9,001 nt of DNA from positions 1 through 9,001 of the forward strand of contig JAZPXM010000114.1 in assembly GCA_045543675.1 (NCBI GenBank). Reading direction: 5' to 3'. The position numbers were made by a program, and so were the translations under genes. The notes beneath the pieces were generated by a model that was not told where the DNA came from, ran no database searches, and was given only the letters and a program-made list of their open reading frames with translations. Every line of letters begins with the position of its first letter. The stretch's first letter is position 1. This stretch comes from URNF01 sp045543675. GTDB taxonomy: Bacteria; Bacillota; Clostridia; Oscillospirales; Acutalibacteraceae. Of the stretch, positions 4,157-9,001 are shown piece by piece.

Positions 4157-6625
4157 TTATGGATTGGTACAAACACCGCTAGTGTTAAAATTGTATCTCT
4201 TGCCGCTAATGGTCATCGATTTGTTTGCGACCATATAGCCGGAAGCATCGCAATAATACCAACTGTTGCCGTCTTTGACCCATTTGCTCTTGGTCATAGA
4301 GCCGTTGGCATCCAGCCAGATCCAGCCTTTGCTGTCCTTTTTCCAGCAGTTGGTGACCGCATAACCGTCTTTGCCGACATAGCACCAACCCTTAGAGTCG
4401 GTAGTCCACTTGTTAGTGAGCATCGCGCCGTCACCGCCGAGATATACCCAACCTTTAGAGTCTTTCATCCACTTGTTTGCGACCATGTAGCCGTTTGCGT
4501 CAAGGTAGTACCACTTGCCGCCGTCTTTCACCCATTTAGACTTGGTCATCGAGCCGTTGGCATCCAGCCAAATCCAACCCTTGCTGTCTTTTTTCCAGCA
4601 GTTGGTTACCGCATAGCCGTCAGTACCAAGATAGCACCAACCTTTGGAATCTTTCGCCCAGGCGTTGGTGAGCATCGCACCGTTAGCGCCTAAATATACC
4701 CACCCTTTAGAGTCTTTGCGCCAAGCGTTTTTGACCATCGTGCCGTTTTCATAGAAATACCATTTGCCGCCGTCTTTGAGCCAACCGTTTTGTTGTAGAT
4801 TATGTGCTTTTTCTAAAGTCCAAATTTGATTTGACGATCCTGTATATTCTGCAACATACAGGTAACCGTTGGACGTATCTACAACAGCACACAAATTGGG
4901 ATTTTGTGCATTTCGTATTACGTAGCCATTGGGAATTTTTTCAAATTTCCACAACTGTGAATCATGCTTTGTTGTGTCCCACAAAATAATTCTTTTGCCA
5001 TGAATCGCTGTTTTTTCAATAGCGCTAATAACACGAGTTGTCGAGCAATTCGGCATCAATTCATACTTATCGGAAACCTTGCGGATAGTATATTGTTGTG
5101 AAGTATATCCACCGTATGCATACGTATGTACATCGGCGTTGTTTTGATCTTTTCCATCAACAATATTCAAGTATTTTCCAGTATACATATTCTTTATATA
5201 ATATGTTCCTTCATCCACATTAGAAAATTGAATTGCTTTTTTCCCCCATACAGCATACAGCACAATATTTTCATTAGCCGTATAACTATCACCGCTTTCA
5301 TAGGTCGGAACAGTGGCAGCAGAATTGGCTGACCAACCTAAGAACGTATATCCGGCGCGAGTAGGTTTGATATAGCTGATAGTTGCCGCTTCTCCATAAT
5401 TTTTCATCTGTATAGCAGGGGCACCGCTGCCACCGTTCGCATCATAAGAAACCGAGTTTTGCAGTGTCCACACCTGATTGGAACCACCCGTAAATGTCGT
5501 CAAGTAGATACTGCCATTGTTATTATCCATAACACAATTCAGGTTATCTGTATTATGAATCGCATAACCGCCACTTACTTTTTGGAATTTCCAACGTTGT
5601 GTGCTGCCGTTGGTATTTACCCACAAACAAACATTAGCACCGCTAATAATGTAATCGCCGGCACCAATCACCAAACGAGTGCTGCTGCAATCAGGTTTTA
5701 TATAATATCCGCCATTGTCCTTAGCAATAGTATACAACTGCGCCGAACTACCATTAAAATTCCACAAATTTATGTCCGTGCCATTTTCATCCGCAAAATT
5801 GACCACATCCATATACTTGCCTGTCGCATTATGCTTTATGTAATAACGACCTGCAGAGATGTCGGTGTAAGTAAAAGAGGGCACCGAACCAACAGTCACT
5901 TGAGATGCATTAAAAGTATACGTCACTGAACCCATATGTGCTTTCAAGGGAGGCAGTACCGCACTTGCGCCCTTAGGTGCGCCTGCGTAATTGCCGTTCC
6001 AGTTAGATTGACTGGGGTTATTTAAAATTCTGCCCTCTTGACCGCTTCCAACCAGCCAGCCCTGACTTTCTAAACTCAACGCGGAGACACCTTTCCCAGA
6101 AGCACCCCGAACAATGCCAAAATGCAAATGGTAACCATAATTACCACCACTCTTTCCCACTTTACCGATCGTGGTACCAGCAGAAACATAACCACTAGTT
6201 TTTACAAAGGAATTTAAATGCTGATAATAAGAATAATAAGAGTAACCATTTCCAATAGTATGCTCGATAATAATTGTATTGCCACGAGCACCATTATACG
6301 CAGCATAAACGATGTTACCAGGCGCAGCAGCATACACATCTGTATTTACCGCTGCGCTAATATCAATCCCATTGTGCCCACCTTGACCAGAATGGTAAGA
6401 ATCACCCCAACCCGAATGATATGTCCCACACAAAACACACCTGTCTCCACCAGGGCATGCAGCCCAATCGGAGAAAGAATTGTATTTTGAAGAACTGATA
6501 GGAAACAACCAAATGCCATCATCTCTAGAAGCCGCCATCGCTTTCGCAGTGATACCAAACACACCCGTCGGAACAAATGACACGAGTATCAGCAAGCACA
6601 ACATTACAGATAATAATTTTTTCAT
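4157..6625 (-). CDS. Secreted M23 metallopeptidase with ricin-type, InlB-like and wall-binding repeats
   Basis: The 822-aa protein is a predicted secreted peptidoglycan endopeptidase. A signal peptide (residues 1-31; hydrophobic 7-24, likely cut after AKAMA) is followed by an M23 (LytM/lysostaphin-type) domain at about 80-175. Zinc and catalytic residues are H84 and D88 (HNGID), H136 (YYQHL), and H166 and H168 (HLHFG). Ahead of it is a Cys/His-rich stretch with C57, C63, C66 and H70. Next come a ricin-type beta-trefoil (about 257-390; QxW-like QLYTI, QRWKF, QVWTL), an InlB B-repeat/Flg_new-like unit (about 391-460, ending GYTFLGWS...LYAVW), and a second ricin-type trefoil (about 466-606; QQYTI, QLWKF, QIWTL). 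Ten choline/glucan-binding-like repeats of about 21 residues run from 615 to the end. The ATG is preceded by GGAGGGTGA at good spacing. The gene is divergent from an XRE regulator, with operators over its promoter. The wall-binding part is clearly GC-richer than the rest, which suggests domain shuffling. Substrate bond and target cells are unknown. Confidence 0.93.
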   Translation of the reverse strand: MKKLLSVMLCLLILVSFVPTGVFGITAKAMAASRDDGIWLFPISSSKYNSFSDWAACPGGDRCVLCGTYHSGWGDSYHSGQGGHNGIDISAAVNTDVYAAAPGNIVYAAYNGARGNTIIIEHTIGNGYSYYSYYQHLNSFVKTSGYVSAGTTIGKVGKSGGNYGYHLHFGIVRGASGKGVSALSLESQGWLVGSGQEGRILNNPSQSNWNGNYAGAPKGASAVLPPLKAHMGSVTYTFNASQVTVGSVPSFTYTDISAGRYYIKHNATGKYMDVVNFADENGTDINLWNFNGSSAQLYTIAKDNGGYYIKPDCSSTRLVIGAGDYIISGANVCLWVNTNGSTQRWKFQKVSGGYAIHNTDNLNCVMDNNNGSIYLTTFTGGSNQVWTLQNSVSYDANGGSGAPAIQMKNYGEAATISYIKPTRAGYTFLGWSANSAATVPTYESGDSYTANENIVLYAVWGKKAIQFSNVDEGTYYIKNMYTGKYLNIVDGKDQNNADVHTYAYGGYTSQQYTIRKVSDKYELMPNCSTTRVISAIEKTAIHGKRIILWDTTKHDSQLWKFEKIPNGYVIRNAQNPNLCAVVDTSNGYLYVAEYTGSSNQIWTLEKAHNLQQNGWLKDGGKWYFYENGTMVKNAWRKDSKGWVYLGANGAMLTNAWAKDSKGWCYLGTDGYAVTNCWKKDSKGWIWLDANGSMTKSKWVKDGGKWYYLDANGYMVANKWMKDSKGWVYLGGDGAMLTNKWTTDSKGWCYVGKDGYAVTNCWKKDSKGWIWLDANGSMTKSKWVKDGNSWYYCDASGYMVANKSMTISGKRYNFNTSGVCTNP
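4220..4723 (-). repeat. Tandem 252-bp super-repeat in the wall-binding domain
   Basis: Wall-binding units 2-5 (residues 635-718, DNA 4472-4723) recur in the same order as units 6-9 (residues 719-802, DNA 4220-4471). The four units end in MLTN, AVTNC, MTKSK and MVANK in both blocks. The fourth-unit pair (WVKDGG and WVKDGN) and third-unit pair (WKKDSKGWIWLDANG) are nearly identical. The array thus grew by duplication of a four-unit block of 84 residues rather than one unit at a time. Confidence 0.85.
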
Positions 6626-6653
6626 AAGTCACCCTCCAATTATAATACCTGTA

Positions 6654-6680
6654 ATATTGACATTTAGTGAATGTCAATAT
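6654..6680. promoter_or_regulatory. Palindromic operator 1 (proximal to the peptidase gene)
   Basis: A perfect 11-bp-arm palindrome, ATATTGACATT with AATGTCAATAT around a 5-bp TAGTG centre. Its first 13 core bases (6657-6669, TTGACATTTAGTG) recur exactly, inverted, in operator 2. It would cover about +1 to +27 of the peptidase transcript. It could also fold as a hairpin at the 5' end of that mRNA. Confidence 0.8.
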
Positions 6681-6687
6681 CGATAGA

Positions 6688-6716
6688 ATTATAACATATA
6701 CTGTTCTTATTGACAA
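6688..6716 (-). promoter_or_regulatory. Promoter of the M23 peptidase gene
   Basis: On the minus strand, -35 TTGTCA (6711-6716) and a perfect -10 TATAAT (6688-6693) are 17 bp apart. The start would be near 6681, giving a leader of about 56 nt. The -35 box lies inside operator 2 and the start abuts operator 1, so a bound repressor at either site should block it. Confidence 0.8.
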
Positions 6717-6730
6717 GCACTAAATGTCAA
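6710..6730. promoter_or_regulatory. Palindromic operator 2 (proximal to the XRE gene)
   Basis: A 21-bp element with TTGACA and TGTCAA ends. Its reverse complement differs from the core of operator 1 (6657-6677) at only two positions. It overlaps the -35 box of the peptidase promoter and ends just before the XRE ribosome binding site (GGAGAG, 6733-6738). It can therefore act on both genes. Confidence 0.8.
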
Positions 6731-6743
6731 AAGGAGAGTTTGT

Positions 6744-6986
6744 ATGTTCATTAACAAAACAGAGGACGGACTTAATAACATCTGTGGAAAGAACATTGCC
6801 AAATTTCGAACAGAACTTAAAATTTCTCAACGCGAACTTGCCAAACGGATGCAGTTGGTGGGTATTGATATTGATAAAAACGCCATCCAGCGCATTGAAT
6901 GCGGCAAGCGGTTTGTAACGGACATAGAGATTATCGCATTTACAAAAGTTTTTGACATATCCTTTGAAGAACTTTTACGGCAATGA
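6744..6986 (+). CDS. Small XRE-family (Cro/CI-type) HTH regulator
   Basis: An 80-aa protein that is almost entirely a Cro/CI-type helix-turn-helix domain (about residues 15-75). It shows the family pattern GKNIAKFRTELKISQRELAK (15-34), then the recognition region with AIQRIECGKR (47-56) and the C-terminal hydrophobic core DIEIIAFTKVFDISFEELL (60-78). No sensor, oligomerisation or peptidase domain is present, so any signal must come from a partner or from its own level. The ATG at 6744 has GGAGAG 5 bases upstream. It is divergent from the M23 gene across a 118-bp spacer with two matching palindromes, which makes it the likely repressor of that gene and of itself. No convincing -35/-10 pair for this gene was found. 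TATACT at 6697-6702 is a possible -10. No clear terminator follows. Confidence 0.9.
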   Translation: MFINKTEDGLNNICGKNIAKFRTELKISQRELAKRMQLVGIDIDKNAIQRIECGKRFVTDIEIIAFTKVFDISFEELLRQ

Positions 6987-7196
6987 TATTGGCGCTGTAG
7001 GGGACGGCAATTTCGATGTCCCATTGCACCCGCACGGCGGGAACAGTTCTTTCCAAGACAGGCACCCTTTTGTTCTGCGGACATTTCCCCTAAAAGGGGA
7101 ATACCCGCCCTACGGTAACATTTATGTCGTTTGCAGAACGGATACATCCGTTCCTGCATAATGCCTTTTTCGTGTACGGACGTGCGGTGCACGCCC

Positions 7197-7224
7197 CTAC
7201 GATGTCATTTGTTGCGTGAGCGTA
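7197..7224 (+). repeat. 28-bp direct repeat, copy 1
   Basis: It begins CTACGATGTCATTTGTTG and ends GCGTA. It matches copy 2 (7280-7307) at 25 of 28 positions. It joins the palindromes at 7181-7193 and 7226-7245, so it looks like the inter-palindrome linker of the repeat family. Confidence 0.8.
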
Positions 7225-7279
7225 GGGCAGGGCCTTGGTCCTGCCGTTTTTCATTTGCGGCGGGTGCAAGCCCACCGCT

Positions 7280-7307
7280 CTACGATGTCATTTATTGTGT
7301 GTGCGTA
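7280..7307 (+). repeat. 28-bp direct repeat, copy 2
   Basis: It begins CTACGATGTCATTTATTG and ends GCGTA, 83 bp downstream of copy 1 in the same orientation. It follows the imperfect palindrome near 7259-7277. The 83-bp step marks one palindrome-plus-linker unit. Confidence 0.8.
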
Positions 7308-7360
7308 CATTTGGGTGACATTTACGGGCGGGCGATTCGTGAATCGCCCCTAGCAGCAGA

Positions 7361-7394
7361 AAAACACCCCATCGTTTACACGATGGGGTGTTTT
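7361..7394 (-). terminator. Intrinsic terminator of tuf
   Basis: A perfect 15-bp stem (7361-7375 with 7380-7394) has a 4-nt loop. On the minus strand its 3' arm ends in TTTT and runs on with another T. It lies 30 bases after the tuf stop codon and also separates tuf from the convergent XRE unit. Confidence 0.88.
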
Positions 7395-7424
7395 GTAGTT
7401 ACTGATTAGTCAGCTAAAACGAAA

Positions 7425-8630
7425 TTAATCGTTGATTTTGCTAACAACACCGGAACCGACGGTACGGCCGCCTTCACGGATAGCGAAGCGGAGGCCTTCC
7501 TCGATAGCGATGGGGGTGATCAGTTCAACGTCCATTTCAACGTTGTCGCCGGGCATGCACATTTCAGTACCTTCGGGCAGTTTGATAACGCCGGTAACGT
7601 CGGTGGTACGGAAATAGAACTGCGGACGATAGTTGTCGAAGAAAGGCGTATGACGGCCACCTTCGTCTTTGGACAGAACGTAAACCTGACCATGGAATTT
7701 GGTGTGCGGATTGATGGAACCGGGTTTGCAGAGAACCTGACCACGTTCGATTTCGGTACGCTGTACGCCACGGAGCAGAACACCTACGTTATCGCCGGCT
7801 TCAGCGAAGTCGAGGAGTTTGCGGAACATTTCGATACCGGTAACAACGGTCTTCATGGTTTCTTCTTTCAAACCAACGATTTCGATTTCTTCGGACATGT
7901 TCAAACGACCACGTTCTACACGACCGGTAGCAACAGTACCACGGCCGGTGATGGTGAATACGTCTTCAACAGGCATCAAGAAGGGTTTCGCATCGTCGCG
8001 CTCGGGGCTGGGGATATAGTTATCAACAGCGTCCATGAGTTCGAGGATGGGAGCATATTCGGGAGCGTTCACGTCGGTGGAAGCGCATTCCAGAGCTACC
8101 AAAGCGGAACCTTTCACGATCGGAATGTCGTCGCCCGGGAAGTCATACTCGGAGAGAAGGTCACGAATTTCCATTTCTACGAGTTCGAGCAATTCTTCGT
8201 CGTCAACCTGGTCAACTTTGTTCATGAACACAACGATGTTCGGAACGCCAACCTGACGGGAAAGAAGGATGTGCTCTCTTGTCTGAGCCATAACACCATC
8301 TGTAGCAGCTACTACGAGGATAGCGCCATCCATCTGAGCAGCACCAGTGATCATGTTCTTTACATAGTCAGCATGGCCTGGGCAGTCAACGTGAGCGTAG
8401 TGACGAGCTACGGACTCGTACTCAACGTGTGCTGTGGAGATTGTGATACCACGCTCTCTCTCTTCCGGAGCTTTATCGATATTTTCGAATGCAACAGCTT
8501 CACCTGTACCAAGTCTCTCGTGAAGAGTCTTTGTGATAGCTGCTGTTAAAGTTGTTTTACCATGGTCAACGTGTCCAATGGTACCAATGTTACAATGCGG
8601 TTTTGTTCTTTCAAACTTAGCTTTTGCCAT
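7425..8630 (-). CDS. tuf: Elongation factor Tu (EF-Tu)
   Basis: The 401-aa GTPase delivers aminoacyl-tRNA to the ribosome. All G motifs are intact: GHVDHGKT (residues 19-26), RGIT (60-63), DCPGH (82-86), NKVD (137-140) and SAL (175-177). Domains 2 and 3 are complete to the end. The ATG is preceded by GGAGG about 10 bases upstream. A promoter in the fusA-tuf gap and a terminator at 7361-7394 allow independent expression. Codon use changes sharply inside the gene. In codons 1-127 Thr is ACA 9, ACT 3, ACC 1, and Arg AGA occurs 4 times. In codons 128-401 Thr is ACC 14, ACT 2, ACG 1 and ACA 0, with no AGA. The 5' part matches the style of the adjacent fusA end, while the 3' part matches genes to the left. 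See findings for recombination versus assembly chimera. Confidence 0.98.
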   Translation of the reverse strand: MAKAKFERTKPHCNIGTIGHVDHGKTTLTAAITKTLHERLGTGEAVAFENIDKAPEERERGITISTAHVEYESVARHYAHVDCPGHADYVKNMITGAAQMDGAILVVAATDGVMAQTREHILLSRQVGVPNIVVFMNKVDQVDDEELLELVEMEIRDLLSEYDFPGDDIPIVKGSALVALECASTDVNAPEYAPILELMDAVDNYIPSPERDDAKPFLMPVEDVFTITGRGTVATGRVERGRLNMSEEIEIVGLKEETMKTVVTGIEMFRKLLDFAEAGDNVGVLLRGVQRTEIERGQVLCKPGSINPHTKFHGQVYVLSKDEGGRHTPFFDNYRPQFYFRTTDVTGVIKLPEGTEMCMPGDNVEMDVELITPIAIEEGLRFAIREGGRTVGSGVVSKIND

Positions 8631-8689
8631 TTTAAAAAGTCCTCCTTAATTCGCCCATTGGGCTATTATATTTATTTAGGCTAAAATAT

Positions 8690-8718
8690 ATTATATTCTA
8701 TTGAATCTACTTTTTCAA
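8690..8718 (-). promoter_or_regulatory. Promoter of tuf in the fusA-tuf gap
   Basis: On the minus strand, -35 TTGAAA (8713-8718) and a perfect -10 TATAAT (8690-8695) are separated by 17 bp in an A/T-rich context. The leader would be about 50 nt. This allows tuf to be transcribed separately from the upstream str operon genes. Confidence 0.78.
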
Positions 8719-8749
8719 GTCTATTCTTGCCTATATTTATCAATTATCC

Positions 8750-8772
8750 GGTCTGCACAGGACGTGCAGACC
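8750..8772 (-). other. Hairpin between fusA and tuf, lacking a T-run
   Basis: A perfect 9-bp stem (GGTCTGCAC 8750-8758 with GTGCAGACC 8764-8772) has a 5-nt loop and lies about 20 bases after the fusA stop. No T-run follows on the minus strand, so a classical intrinsic terminator is doubtful. It may be an mRNA processing or stability element, or a weak terminator. Confidence 0.55.
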
Positions 8773-8793
8773 AGAAAATTTAATCAAGAAAAC

Positions 8794-9001
8794 TTATTTG
8801 CCTTTTCTTTCAGCAAGGATCTTCTCGGATACGTTCTTCGGTACCTGCTCGTATTTCTCAAAGAACATGGAGTAGTTACCACGACCCTGTGTGCTGGAAC
8901 GAAGGTCTGTGGAGTAACCGAACATCTCGGAAAGCGGAACGTATGCGCGAACCATCTTACCGCCGCCGATATCTTCGAAACCTTCGATACGGCCACGACG
9001 G
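8794..9001 (-). CDS. fusA: Elongation factor G, C-terminal end (partial)
   Basis: The last 68 codons of EF-G, the GTPase that drives ribosomal translocation, are read on the minus strand from 9000 down to the TAA at 8794-8796. The product starts RRGRIEGFEDIGGGKMVRAY, continues VPLSEMFGYSTDLRSSTQGR, and ends KYEQVPKNVSEKILAERKGK. This is the conserved domain V end of EF-G, with the family-typical GYSTDLRS and TQGRG motifs. The rest of the gene is beyond the window. It lies 163 bp upstream of tuf in the usual str operon order. Its codons (ACA for Thr, CTT for Leu, one AGA for Arg) match the 5' part of tuf. Confidence 0.95.
   Translation of the reverse strand, partial: RRGRIEGFEDIGGGKMVRAYVPLSEMFGYSTDLRSSTQGRGNYSMFFEKYEQVPKNVSEKILAERKGK

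Larger units (their letters stand above)
6991..7350. repeat. Gene-free spacer made of GC-rich palindromic modules
   Basis: No credible gene is present between the XRE stop and the tuf terminator. The stretch holds short palindromes: 7001-7022 (GGGAC/GTCCC), 7029-7041 (CCCGC/GCGGG), 7085-7101 (TTCCCCT/AGGGGAA), 7137-7152 (AACGGAT/ATCCGTT), 7181-7193 (CGTGC/GCACG), 7226-7245 (GGCAGG/CCTGCC), about 7259-7277 (imperfect) and 7330-7349 (GGGCGATTC/GAATCGCCC, perfect). Several carry GTAGGG- or CCCTA-type edges. GTTCTGC at 7072-7078 also pairs with GCAGAAC at 7133-7139. The look is that of dispersed REP-like elements common in Clostridia spacers; the family was not identified. Confidence 0.72.

Noticed and set aside
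6639..6644. TATAAT (minus strand) close to the M23 start as a second -10 box
   Set aside because: A start about 7 bases downstream would fall inside the ribosome binding site and leave no leader, and no matching -35 box exists at 16-18 bp.
6657..6662. TTGACA on the plus strand as -35 box of the XRE gene
   Set aside because: No acceptable -10 box lies 16-18 bp downstream. The hexamer is better explained as the arm of the palindromic operator.
6827..7409. Several short open frames in the spacer between the XRE gene and tuf
   Set aside because: They run across palindromes, lack ribosome binding sites and have no recognisable features. The stretch is better read as non-coding repeats.
7650..8549. 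Open frame (+) of about 300 codons opposite tuf
   Set aside because: It is antisense to a highly conserved EF-Tu gene whose strong codon bias keeps the opposite frame open. There is no ribosome binding site or recognisable domain.

Overview
The window looks like chromosomal DNA from a low-to-mid GC Gram-positive bacterium of the class Clostridia, probably a gut member of the Oscillospiraceae/Ruminococcaceae type. The reasons are the fusA-tuf order of the str operon, strong A/G-rich ribosome binding sites, near-consensus sigma-A promoters with 17-bp spacers, a tandem glycine riboswitch, a secreted cell-wall hydrolase with Gram-positive wall-binding repeats, and spacers filled with small GC-rich palindromes. 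The taxon is inferred from style and was not tested by any search.

Layout from left to right. The 3' part of an ABC-F ATPase gene (+) ends at 1140 with a strong terminator. Next comes a dense array of small hairpins (1204-1380). A tRNA-Pro(CGG) gene (-) follows, with its own promoter and terminator. A Na+:alanine/glycine symporter gene (-, 1645-3192) lies behind a leader with a tandem glycine riboswitch and an intrinsic terminator. The riboswitch promoter overlaps the stop codon of the upstream tspO gene (-, 3512-3985). A large secreted protein gene (-, 4157-6625) encodes an M23 metallopeptidase, two ricin-type trefoils around an InlB-like repeat, and ten C-terminal wall-binding repeats. It is divergent from a small XRE regulator gene (+, 6744-6986). 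The 118-bp spacer between them holds two near-identical palindromic operators centred 53 bp apart that bracket the peptidase promoter. A gene-free stretch of about 440 bp (6987-7424) is built of palindromes and a duplicated 28-bp module. The window ends with tuf (EF-Tu, -) and the 3' end of fusA (EF-G, -).

How the parts work together. The symporter takes up alanine or glycine with Na+ and is probably switched by intracellular glycine through the riboswitch. The M23 protein and the XRE regulator look like a self-contained control module in which the small repressor shuts off a secreted wall hydrolase. This is the best candidate for an undescribed regulatory unit here. fusA and tuf are translation elongation genes, but the codon use of tuf changes abruptly near codon 130. 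The gene is therefore either a natural recombinant or an assembly chimera, and linkage across that point should be treated with care. The ABC-F gene has a similar edge problem: its reading frame appears to shift within the first 24 bases of the window.
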